Source of the DNA: Actinoplanes oblitus
Lineage (GTDB): Bacteria; Actinomycetota; Actinomycetes; Mycobacteriales; Micromonosporaceae
Direction of reading: 5' to 3'
Length of the DNA stretch: 64,000 nt
NCBI RefSeq assembly: GCF_030252345.1
Contig: NZ_CP126980.1
Span: 5,967,501 to 6,031,500 of the forward strand
Part shown: in pieces, positions 18,006-25,049 of the stretch
How the letters are laid out: each line of letters opens with the position of its first letter
Numbering within the stretch: position 1 is the stretch's first letter
Position numbers and translations under genes: made by a program
Notes under the pieces: generated by a model
Told to the model about the DNA's origin: nothing
The model's database searches: none
Seen by the model: only the letters and a program-made list of their open reading frames with translations

Positions 18006-18523
18006 TGGCGGCTCGCAAGCCCTCCCCGGCCGGCTCCGCGATGCGGCGCGTGCTGTGGACCAGGGAGGTGGCCGCCGCCGACTACGCCGGGCCCGGCGAG
18101 AAATACCACGGCGCGATCCTCGAGCAGTACAAGATCTACGTCGAGATGGCGGACCGGGTGAGCGCCCGGCGCGGCCTGACGAACACCTACTTCGTCACGC
18201 TCAACACGCTCATCCCGACGGTCATCGGGCTGTTCTGGCGAGGCCGCGCCGAACTGGCCGCCTGGCAGCTGACCATCCCGCTGGCCGCGCTGCTGCTGCA
18301 GTGCACCGCGTGGTTCCTCCTGCTGCGCTCCTACCGCCGGCTCAACACGATCAAGTACGCGGTGATCGGCGCGCTCGAGGAACGGCTGCCGGCGTCGCCG
18401 TACTGGCGCGCCGAGTGGAGCGACCCGTCGCGGCACCGGCCGCTCACCAGCTTCGAACAGTGGATCCCGGTCTCGTTCGCGCTGCTGTACCTGGCCGCGT
18501 TCCTGGCCGAACTGCTCCGCTGA
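18005..18523 (+). CDS. Small three-helix membrane protein coupled to the TIR gene (RipA/SLATT-like)
   Basis: A 172-residue protein. The ATG overlaps the TIR stop by one base (TGATG); a TTG three bases earlier is less likely. An amphipathic segment (EQYKIYVEMADRVSARRG) leads into two close membrane helices at about 60-80 and 88-108, and a third helix ends the protein (about 150-170). I recall similar small membrane proteins beside TIR genes in actinomycetes, annotated as RipA-like octameric membrane proteins or grouped near SLATT pore effectors. Tight coupling suggests the TIR product and this protein act together, with the membrane protein as a pore or membrane anchor. The activity is inferred. 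Confidence 0.8.
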   Translation: MAARKPSPAGSAMRRVLWTREVAAADYAGPGEKYHGAILEQYKIYVEMADRVSARRGLTNTYFVTLNTLIPTVIGLFWRGRAELAAWQLTIPLAALLLQCTAWFLLLRSYRRLNTIKYAVIGALEERLPASPYWRAEWSDPSRHRPLTSFEQWIPVSFALLYLAAFLAELLR

Positions 18524-18681
18524 ATGTGCGTTCATGTTCGATTACCAACAGTGACGCCGCCGCATAGTCCGTTACTCACCTGTTAACGCCCGTCGGCTTG
18601 ACGCTGGCCGCCCAGGGAAGGTTGACTCTGCTAGTTCGTGAGCGAAAGCGTCAGAATATGTTCGAGCTTAGAGGAGGCCGG

Positions 18682-19446
18682 ATGCGCGCGGCCCTCACCG
18701 CCGACCGCTCGATCACCGTCTCGGCAGACGGCGACCCGCTCTTCGTCTACTCCTACGGCGCCCCGCGCCCGGGCCTGGCCGGCGGCTCGTTCCCCACCCC
18801 GATCACCTGGCTGCCGCCGCTCGCCGACCCGGGGACCGCCACCCATCGCACGCTCACCGAGCTGTCCAGCGCCCCGGACGCCGCCATCCTCGCGCACCGC
18901 CTGCGCTGGCCGGCCGTCGACGAGTGGCGCTCGCTCACCACCGCGCGGGCCGGCGACGGCTGGCTGCTGCTCTTCGAGAACACGATCACCAACGTCACGG
19001 ACCACCCGCTGCCGCTGACCGGCCCGTCGCTGACCCTGCCGGCGATCACCGCCCCGCCCGCGGCCCGCACCGAGTGGCAGGCCGCCCGGACCGCCGCGGC
19101 CGCCGTCGTGGTCGTCGACGACGCCGCCAACCTGGCGCATCCGCCCCGCTGGTCGGCCGGGCTGAGCCCGGCGCCGTTCGGCTCCGGCGGGCTCCCGCTC
19201 GGACCGCAACGCACTGTCGCCTTCCGGTACGCCGTGCTCGTCGCCCCCGCGGACCGCGACGCGGCGTACCTGGCCGGCCTGGGCCGCGCCGCCCTCACCG
19301 GCCCGCTGCCGGCCCGCTCCCCGGTCTGCCCGGGTGAGCACCCGCCCGGCAGGCGCGCCCACTCACCCGGCGGCGGCACCCGGGTCGCCGCCGCGCACCG
19401 CGGCACGCCTACCGCGCGATCGCGGTGCGCGCCTCGATGGCCTTGA
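18682..19446 (+). CDS. DUF6807-like (PmoA-family) protein, C-terminus probably frameshifted
   Basis: The ATG follows a strong GAGGAGG site and the frame looks coding for about 215 residues (LTADRSITVSADGDPLFVYSYG, RWPAVDEWRSLTT, LLLFENTITNVTD, VAFRYAVLVAPADRDAAYLAGLG). The pattern resembles DUF6807/PmoA-type beta-rich proteins of sugar-utilisation loci, though I cannot see the His-rich motif usual there. After about residue 220 the translation becomes Pro/Arg/Gly-rich and overlaps a decayed gene on the other strand. A frameshift or deletion has therefore probably replaced the natural C-terminus. It may be a pseudogene. Confidence 0.5.
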   Translation: MRAALTADRSITVSADGDPLFVYSYGAPRPGLAGGSFPTPITWLPPLADPGTATHRTLTELSSAPDAAILAHRLRWPAVDEWRSLTTARAGDGWLLLFENTITNVTDHPLPLTGPSLTLPAITAPPAARTEWQAARTAAAAVVVVDDAANLAHPPRWSAGLSPAPFGSGGLPLGPQRTVAFRYAVLVAPADRDAAYLAGLGRAALTGPLPARSPVCPGEHPPGRRAHSPGGGTRVAAAHRGTPTARSRCAPRWP

Positions 19447-19745
19447 ACCTGCGGTGCGGCGCCTTGCCCAGCGCGCCGCCCTTGAGATTCTTGCCGTCGC
19501 GCACCACCACCGCGTCCAGCCGGTCGTGCCGTCCGGCAGCGGGGTCGGCGTGTACGTGGGACCGGAGCCGCCACCCCACAGGTTCGAGTCGGTGGTCATG
19601 ACGATGCGGCGCGGATCCGACCGGTCGTAGCGCAGCCGCTCCCAGCACCGCCGGCGCCCTCGGTGACGTCGGCCAGTCCGGGCCCCAACCGTGCCCACCC
19701 CGCTTCGAGCCCGGGCCGGCCCCTGGTCGGCCCCGGGGCCGCACC
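19409..19745 (-). pseudogene. Remnant of an unidentified gene, at least two frameshifts
   Basis: Coding-like sequence on the minus strand jumps between frames. One frame reads LEAGWARLGPGLADVTEGAGGA, shown here only in part. The next reads ERLRYDRSDPRRIVMTTDSN and LWGGGSGPTYTPTPLPDGT, and a third ends RLDAVVVRDGKNLKGG and FKAIEARTAIAR before a stop at 19409. Joined, they would make a sensible C-terminal fragment of about 110 residues. No upstream part survives. The family is not recognised. It abuts the suspect end of the DUF6807-like gene, so this stretch has lost sequence on both strands. Confidence 0.5.
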
Positions 19746-19762
19746 CTGGCGCCCCGGCGCCG

Positions 19763-19942
19763 TCACGGGCGGGTGTCGCCGTCGCCGGTGCGGCGCTGCG
19801 CCTCGTCGACAGCCTTGCCGATCTGCTGCCGGTACTTGCCACCGGTACGGTCGTCGATCTGCTCGCCGACCTTCTCCAGGGCCTGGTCGACCTGCTTGTC
19901 GTGCTTGTCGATGAAGTCTTTCGCCTTGTCCAGGAAACTCAT
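19763..19942 (-). CDS. MT0933/Rv0909-type antitoxin-like protein
   Basis: A 59-residue, highly charged protein (MSFLDKAKDFIDKHDKQVDQ at the start, then ALEKVGEQIDDRTGGKY and a RTGDGDTRP tail). It matches the short actinobacterial family annotated as the antitoxin of a toxin-antitoxin pair (Pfam MT0933_antitox, from memory). GAGGGG lies nine bases before the ATG. No obvious toxin gene is adjacent: the upstream neighbour is divergent and the downstream DNA is decayed. It may be solitary or have another role. Confidence 0.75.
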   Translation of the reverse strand: MSFLDKAKDFIDKHDKQVDQALEKVGEQIDDRTGGKYRQQIGKAVDEAQRRTGDGDTRP

Positions 19943-20130
19943 GATCGCAACCCCTCGACGCTCTGACCGGCAGGTATGCCCCGTGCGGGCACACCCAAAC
20001 CGCCACGCCGCGTGGCGGCGTCCGGACGCGCCGCACATGGCGTACGCAATAAGAAGGGTGACAGAAACACGTGCCACGCCGCCCTCTAGAGTTTGCGGCG
20101 GTTCGGCACGCGGTGTGGAAACGAGGCGAC

Positions 20131-20823
20131 ATGCGCTGGCTCCGGGGGCTCGGAAAGAAGCGGATCGAGCAGGATCCGATGCGGCAGCAGCAGCTGCTCG
20201 GCGAGCTCCGGCAGCGGTTCGGCCCGCACGCCCCGGGCAAGCTGGCCGACCAGGCCGCGCAGGCCGCCTCCCTGCTGACCGGCGTCGACGGCGTGGTGGT
20301 CGCCGCGATGGTGCTGCGCGAGTTCGCCGACAGCGCACATGCGAGCGTCGCCGCCCAGAGCGCCGCCCTCGGCCTGCCCGTCGACCGGCGCAACTACCGG
20401 CCGCTCTGGGAGTCGGCCGGCAAGCGCCTCAAGAGTCCGTTGTTCACCGCCGCGCACGGCTTGCACCCCTACGTGCACGTCGCCGCCGCGGTCCAGGCGG
20501 TCGGCGCCCAGCCGGCCGACACGGTCCGCGGCACCGCACCGGTCCCGCTGCTCACCCACATGTTCGAGGTGCTGGACCTGACCCTGGCCGGCTGGGAGTT
20601 CGGCCGCATCCTGGTCGACGTCGACGGCGCCACCCTCGCCGTCAACCTGATCACCGCGGCCACCGCGATCCGCAACGAGATGTCCGACCCGCCGCCGCTG
20701 CCCGCCCCGGCCCGCACCCAGATGCGCAGCAACAAGAGCGTCAACGTCCTCGACCCCGCGGTCAGCCGCATCGTCGGCCAGTGGAACCCCGGCAAACAGA
20801 TGCGCGAGTGCCTCCTGGCTTAG
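20131..20823 (+). CDS. Hypothetical protein, 230 residues
   Basis: The ATG at MRWLRGLGKKRIEQD is preceded by an ACGAGGCGAC site. The protein is soluble and mixed alpha/beta, with no recognised catalytic motif. A hydrophobic segment (SLLTGVDGVVVAAMVLREFA) is probably a buried helix. Residues GLHPYVHVAAAVQAVG and LDLTLAGWEFGRILVDVDGA look well ordered. The TAG stop codon is formed by the first three bases of a foldback repeat element (20821-20904), so the original 3' end may have been changed by insertion. Function unknown. Confidence 0.75.
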   Translation: MRWLRGLGKKRIEQDPMRQQQLLGELRQRFGPHAPGKLADQAAQAASLLTGVDGVVVAAMVLREFADSAHASVAAQSAALGLPVDRRNYRPLWESAGKRLKSPLFTAAHGLHPYVHVAAAVQAVGAQPADTVRGTAPVPLLTHMFEVLDLTLAGWEFGRILVDVDGATLAVNLITAATAIRNEMSDPPPLPAPARTQMRSNKSVNVLDPAVSRIVGQWNPGKQMRECLLA

Positions 20824-20904
20824 GCCGTGTTGCGGAGTCCGGACGCTGCCAGGCGCGCTCTGGGCCACGCCGCGGCCCCGGTCGGACTCCGAAAACACGG
20901 CCTA
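20821..20904. repeat. Short version of a foldback (MITE-like) element
   Basis: An 84-bp element with terminal inverted repeats: the left end TAGGCCGTGTTGCGGAGTCC pairs with the right end, whose complement reads TAGGCCGTGTTTTCGGAGTCC. The right part, 20844-20894, matches 35351-35401 in 50 of 51 positions. It looks like an internally deleted copy of the 167-bp element at 35244-35410. It sits between convergent genes and could also end transcription. Its first three bases are the stop codon of the preceding gene. The 170 bp from 20905 to 21075 hold nothing I can identify. Confidence 0.8.
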
Positions 20905-21075
20905 AGGCAAAACCCTTCTTCGATACGCTCTGGGGCCATCACGACAGCACAGCCCGGTCCCGTGGCTAAGCGCACGGTGGTCCCGGTGCCGGGCCGCGAG
21001 GCCGCCGGGCTGGGCTCGCGAGGTCCGCTCCACCCCGGACTCTCGCGCGACCTCGGGACACCATCAACTCAACCC

Positions 21076-22719
21076 TCAGCGCGGTTTCCGGACACCGCCG
21101 ACCCGGAGCGCCGGGCTCAGGTCGTGCACCCGGGCGTCCCGATGGAACCGGTCGTCGAGCGGCGCCAGCCCGTACTGCCGCTCGATGGTGCGCAGGATCG
21201 ACGTGGTGTCGTACGACGTGTGGTCCACTCCGGACTCGCGCAGCGACCGGGAGATCAGCACCGCCGGGATCCGGGTGCCCGGCCCGTACTCGTCGGACGG
21301 CCCGGCGGTGGCGTGGCGTCCCTGGCCGGGCGGCACGACGTGGTCCCACTGGCCGCCGAACTCGTCGTAGGTCACCAGGACCAGGGTGCTGGCCGCCTGC
21401 GGCCCGTTCATCACCGCCGTGATCAGGTCGACGAGGTGCCGTTCGCCGTTGTCGGTGCTGGCGTACCCGGGGTGCTCGTTCTCCGCGCCGTACGGCTTGA
21501 CGAAACTGACCGCCGGCAACGTCCCCTGCCGGGCCGCCGCGAAGAACGCTGTCTCGTCACGCAGATGGTCGCGCGGGTGCTCGCCGGTGCGCGGGTCGAC
21601 GTAGCCGGGCGCGTACCGGGCGAAGTAGTTCAGCGGCTGGTGGTGGTACTGGAACAGCGGCCCGGGATGCCCGGCCGCCGCGTCGTCCCAGCCGCCCGCG
21701 TACCACGCCCAGGGCACGTTTTTGGCGGACAGCTCGTCCCCGATGGTCCGCCGGTAGTCCGGCGCGGCCGGGTCGACGTCGTTGATCAGCGGCAGTGTGT
21801 TCGCGCCGCCGGCGCTGGGCGGGTTGGCCGGCTGGACGGTGTTGACCGCGTAGTCGCCGCAGGCGAAGCCGGGCCGTCCCGGGCAGGCCTGGGTGAGCGG
21901 CCCGTCGTTGAGCGCCGGATCGCTGGTGCGCAGCGGGTACGGCCGCACCCCGGTTCCGGCGGCCGGCGGGTTCGGGTTCGGGAAGCCCTCCGCGTCGAGC
22001 ACCGAGTGCGCGCTGGCCGGCGCGCCCCGCCACGGCGGCGCCTGCGCGGCCACCAGGTACTGATGGTTGAGGAACGAGCCGCCGAACGCCGCCTGGAAGA
22101 ACCGGTCGGCGATCACGTACCGGGGTGCCCCGGCGGCGTGCAGGTACGCGTAGATCGGCAGCTGCCGGGTGTCGTAGTAGCCCTGGGTCAGGCCCGCCGC
22201 GTCGCTGCCCGTGGTGTACCTGTCCATCCGGCCGCCGTCCAGCTGGTACTGCTCCTGGTAGAAGCGGTGCACCAGGTCCCGGGTGCACCCGCCGGGCGTG
22301 CCACCAGGGCAGGTCGGACTCTCCGGGGTGAGGTAGTCGTTGATCGGGAACGGCCGGTTCGCGAAGTGGCTCGGGAAGCTGAAGCCGTTGCTCGCCGTGT
22401 CGGTGCCGCACGCCGCGTCGAGCGGTGGCGTCGCCAGGCTGGGGTCGTTCTGATAGAGGCACCGGTACGGCGTGTGGTCCTGTCGCACCTGCACGCTGCG
22501 GCGCGCGTACCCAGGCCCGGCGCGCCCGTCGACCCACTGCCGCCCGGCGCGTCCCCACCCGGCGTACAGATTGTCGAAGCTGTGGTTCTCCTGGTAGATC
22601 ACCACGAACTGGGTGAAGGGCCCGAGCGGACCGGGCCGCCGGGGGACCGCCTGCGCCGGCGCGACCGCCGCCACGAGCACCAGCAGGACCGCACCGAGCA
22701 CCGCGTCGACACGTCTCAT
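21076..22719 (-). CDS. Secreted phosphoesterase of the phospholipase C / acid phosphatase family
   Basis: A 547-residue protein. The ATG (MRRVDAVLG) starts a signal peptide with hydrophobic core AVLLVLVAAVAPAQA, cleaved about residue 24. The mature part has FVVIYQENHSFDNLYAGW, the metal/nucleophile motif of the phosphoesterase family (PF04185), then LVTYDEFGGQWDHVVPPGQG near the C-terminus, another family hallmark with Asp and His metal ligands. Substrates in the family range from phosphatidylcholine to small phosphate esters; the exact one cannot be read here. Transcribed alone, away from the repeat-bearing region at 22805-22888. Confidence 0.9.
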   Translation of the reverse strand: MRRVDAVLGAVLLVLVAAVAPAQAVPRRPGPLGPFTQFVVIYQENHSFDNLYAGWGRAGRQWVDGRAGPGYARRSVQVRQDHTPYRCLYQNDPSLATPPLDAACGTDTASNGFSFPSHFANRPFPINDYLTPESPTCPGGTPGGCTRDLVHRFYQEQYQLDGGRMDRYTTGSDAAGLTQGYYDTRQLPIYAYLHAAGAPRYVIADRFFQAAFGGSFLNHQYLVAAQAPPWRGAPASAHSVLDAEGFPNPNPPAAGTGVRPYPLRTSDPALNDGPLTQACPGRPGFACGDYAVNTVQPANPPSAGGANTLPLINDVDPAAPDYRRTIGDELSAKNVPWAWYAGGWDDAAAGHPGPLFQYHHQPLNYFARYAPGYVDPRTGEHPRDHLRDETAFFAAARQGTLPAVSFVKPYGAENEHPGYASTDNGERHLVDLITAVMNGPQAASTLVLVTYDEFGGQWDHVVPPGQGRHATAGPSDEYGPGTRIPAVLISRSLRESGVDHTSYDTTSILRTIERQYGLAPLDDRFHRDARVHDLSPALRVGGVRKPR

Positions 22720-22804
22720 CACCGCAAGGTAACCCGGCACCGCGGCGGGCGGGCGTTGTCGCTCGTGGCACCAATCATCGATTAAGAAGATCTGGGCAGG
22801 ACGC

Positions 22805-22888
22805 CCGGGGACGGGACATGCCGGTCCACCCGGCGACGTCCTCCGCACGACCGGGGACGGGACATGCCGGTCCACCCGGCGACGTCCT
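22805..22888. repeat. Two direct copies of a 38-bp sequence (period 46 bp)
   Basis: Positions 22805-22842 and 22851-22888 are identical (core GGGACGGGACATGCCGGTCC). The copies lie in the divergent gap between the phosphoesterase gene and the membrane-protein gene at 22993. The spacing and position suggest a duplicated regulatory site or simple slippage; I cannot distinguish these. Confidence 0.8.
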
Positions 22889-22992
22889 GCGCCTGTCCGC
22901 GCCCGGGCGCGTGCCGTCTGACATCTGTCGCGGATTCCTCAACCCGGACCGCCGGGAGCCGATGTTCGCGGCAGTCCACGGAAGGAGACGAC

Positions 22993-23601
22993 ATGGCGCA
23001 GGACGCACCACGGGGCGTGCCGGCGCGCGCCGACGGCTGGCGACCCCAGGACCCGGTGCTCAACGGCCTCATTCACAAATCGATCGAGCAGGCGTACCGT
23101 CGCAACGCGGAGACCGGCAGCATGACAGCCGTCTTCGGCGGCGGGATCGTGCTGCTCATCCTCGGGGTGATCCTCGGGGCCGGCACCGGCAGCCCCGGTC
23201 TCGCCCTGATCGTCGTGGTCCTGCTGGCGGCCGGCGGCCTGTTCTACGCCGGGATGAACTCGCCCGCCCCCAAGGTGGACCCGCTCCGGATCCTCGACGT
23301 GCTCGGCGGCCCGGGCAACCTGCCGGCCGGCTACCTGGTCCACCCGGCGGCGTGGCGGGCCGGCCTGGCCGAGTACCTCGCCAGGATCAGCGACCGTGAC
23401 CTGTCGATCGCCGTCCGGCTGTGCCGCGAGCACCCCGGCTCGATCGCCGACCTGATCCGCCTGGTGATGGCCGCCGAGGCGCACGCGCACGAGAACGCCT
23501 TCGGCCGCTCGATCACCGAGTCGGACGTCTTCCGGTACGCGCACCGCGCCACCCTGGAGTGGGCCCGGGTGGCCCCCGCCCCCATGCTGGCGGAACGGTA
23601 A
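22993..23601 (+). CDS. Two-helix membrane protein of unknown function
   Basis: A 202-residue protein with a good AAGGAG site before the ATG. A hydrophilic start (residues 1-45, including LIHKSIEQAYRRNAET) is followed by two membrane helices at about 46-65 and 69-88, then a cytoplasmic domain of about 110 residues (LRILDVLGGPGNLPAGYLVH, RDLSIAVRLCREHPGS). No enzyme motif is recognised. Transcribed alone. Confidence 0.75.
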   Translation: MAQDAPRGVPARADGWRPQDPVLNGLIHKSIEQAYRRNAETGSMTAVFGGGIVLLILGVILGAGTGSPGLALIVVVLLAAGGLFYAGMNSPAPKVDPLRILDVLGGPGNLPAGYLVHPAAWRAGLAEYLARISDRDLSIAVRLCREHPGSIADLIRLVMAAEAHAHENAFGRSITESDVFRYAHRATLEWARVAPAPMLAER

Positions 23602-23680
23602 CAGCATCGAACCCGCGAACGATCGGCCGCCGGCTGTTGCCGGCGGCCGTTTCGCCGCCCCCGCCCGTCAAGCCGCCAAA

Positions 23681-23870
23681 ACAACCGTCACCACCAGCCC
23701 ACTCCACCCGGCTGGTCCTCAGGACCCTCTCAACCCCGCCGAGACAACCCTCACCACCAGCCCACTTACCGGGGCTGGTCCTCACGGTCCCCTCAAAGCC
23801 ACCGAGACAACCGCCACCACCAGCCCGCCCTACCCGGCTTGGGCTTGGGGATCGCTTCGAGACCACCGAG
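23681..23870. repeat. 63-bp tandem repeat, about three copies (locus 1)
   Basis: Units start at 23681, 23744 and 23807 (63, 63 and 64 bp), each beginning ACAACCGYCACCACCAGCCC or close to it and carrying GGCTGGTCCTCA in the middle. The units are diverged but clearly alike, and related to the four units at 29714-29965. No convincing gene covers 23602-24023. Frames stay open through the repeat only because the period is a multiple of three. Confidence 0.8.
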
Positions 23871-24023
23871 ACACCGCGGCCGGTGAGACGACGGCGGGCG
23901 CAATGGCATGGATGGGGACAAACGGCTCGGACGGACGGCGGGCAGGACGACGATCGCCGGACGGGGCCAGGACGAAAGGACGGCGACTATCCGAGGTGCG
24001 ACAGGCGGTGTGCGAGACGCGGG

Positions 24024-24557
24024 TTATTTGCCGATCGGGATCGTGGCCTGGAGCAGGAGGGGCTCGGTGGTGGCCCAGGCGCAGTCGGACATCGGGACGC
24101 CGGCCGGTTGGTACATGACGCGCAGCTGGTAGGCGTCGTCCTCGGCGCGCACCAGGAACCACCATGGGCACCCGCCGGTCTCCTTCGTCGCCGAGTACAG
24201 GTAGTTGCTGTACTCGAACGGTTTCCAGCCGGACCGCGCGGCCAGGCCGGCGTAGAACTTCGCGACGTCGGTGCCGGTCGGCGGGGTGGTGAGGCGCCGG
24301 CTGACCGAGCCGAAGGAACCCGGCGACCCGCAGGTCAGCCCCTCGGCCACCGGATCGAGGCGGGTCAGCCGTGGGTTCTGGTTGAGGATGGCCTCGGCGC
24401 GGATGGCCTTGACGGCCGCCGGGTCGGCGCGGCATCCGCTCGCCTCGGCGGCGTCGTCGCCCGATCGCAGGTAGACCCCGCCCAGCACGGCCCCGACCAG
24501 CAGGGTGCTGACCACGACCGGTCCGGCATAGACCCGGATCCATTTCGGAACGCTCAC
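24024..24557 (-). CDS. Membrane-anchored extracytoplasmic protein, hypothetical
   Basis: A 177-residue protein. A short basic start (MSVPKWIRVY) precedes one hydrophobic helix (AGPVVVSTLLVGAVLGGVYL, residues 11-30) that is probably an uncleaved anchor. The outer part has four cysteines (at about 42, 75, 129 and 159) that could form two disulphides, and a WKPFEYSNYLYSA segment. No family recognised. The start codon is followed by ordinary coding sequence with no sign of decay. Confidence 0.7.
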   Translation of the reverse strand: MSVPKWIRVYAGPVVVSTLLVGAVLGGVYLRSGDDAAEASGCRADPAAVKAIRAEAILNQNPRLTRLDPVAEGLTCGSPGSFGSVSRRLTTPPTGTDVAKFYAGLAARSGWKPFEYSNYLYSATKETGGCPWWFLVRAEDDAYQLRVMYQPAGVPMSDCAWATTEPLLLQATIPIGK

Positions 24558-24770
24558 TCGGTTATGTCTCCCGCGCTGCGATCATCGACAGCGCAGATGA
24601 TATGGCGCCGCTCCACTGAGGAACACCGTCCGTCCGGTTCACGTCACGACCCGACGGCGTGGACCCGCAACCACCGCACCTTTCCATCCGAGGTTTTCGC
24701 CTGCCGGAGCTATTTGGGTACGCCGTGAGCCGGTCACTGACGCGGCGTGCGGCCGAGCCCCGCCACGGGG

Positions 24771-24893
24771 CGGCAACGGCGGGCGGCAACAGCGGGCGGC
24801 AACCGGCGGGCGGCAACCGGCGGGCGGCAACCGGCGGGCGGCAACCGGCGGGCGGCAACCGGCGGGCGGCAACCGGCGGGCGGTAACGGCGGG
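24771..24893. repeat. GC-rich 14-bp tandem repeat, upstream of the uxaA-like gene
   Basis: Six perfect or near-perfect 14-bp units (CGGCGGGCGGCAAC) from 24804 to 24887, preceded by two 13-bp units at 24778-24803 and a half unit. The last unit has one change (CGGTAAC). A simple slippage-prone repeat. The wider gap 24558-25049 holds this repeat and the operator at 25006, and no gene that I can support. Confidence 0.9.
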
Positions 24894-25005
24894 CCGGGCG
24901 CCGCGACCGTACCGGAAAGCGGCGGCCGCGGGCATCGGCGGCCTCGCGCCGGACAGCGGACCGAAGCCTCTCGACGCGGCGCGCGGCGGCATGCCAGGAT
25001 GTCGA

Positions 25006-25019
25006 TGCAAACGTTTCCA
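25006..25019. promoter_or_regulatory. LacI-family operator upstream of the uxaA-like gene
   Basis: TGCAAACGTTTCCA matches the LacI/GalR-family consensus TGNAANCGNTTNCA at every fixed position and is palindromic around the central CG. It ends 30 bases before the start codon of the UxaA-type dehydratase, so a bound repressor would block transcription or early elongation. The LacI regulator at 31449-32408 is a candidate but lies 6 kb away. Confidence 0.7.
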
Positions 25020-25049
25020 GCAATTCTCATGGACCGCAGGAAGGCACCC

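Noticed and set aside
10319..18523. Prophage or integrative element as the origin of the island
   Set aside because: No integrase, tRNA, attachment repeats or phage structural genes were seen at the borders; base composition matches the surroundings.
20821..20904. Plain transcription terminator
   Set aside because: Termination may be a side effect, but near-identity with part of a second, longer element 14 kb away shows that it is a dispersed repeat.
23681..23870. Possible CRISPR-like array
   Set aside because: Units are contiguous and diverged with no unique spacers; it is a tandem repeat, not a CRISPR.
24747..25049. Extended upstream start for the uxaA-like gene through the 14-bp repeat
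   Set aside because: The extension is repeat-encoded, lies upstream of the LacI operator, and a good Shine-Dalgarno site supports ATG 25050.
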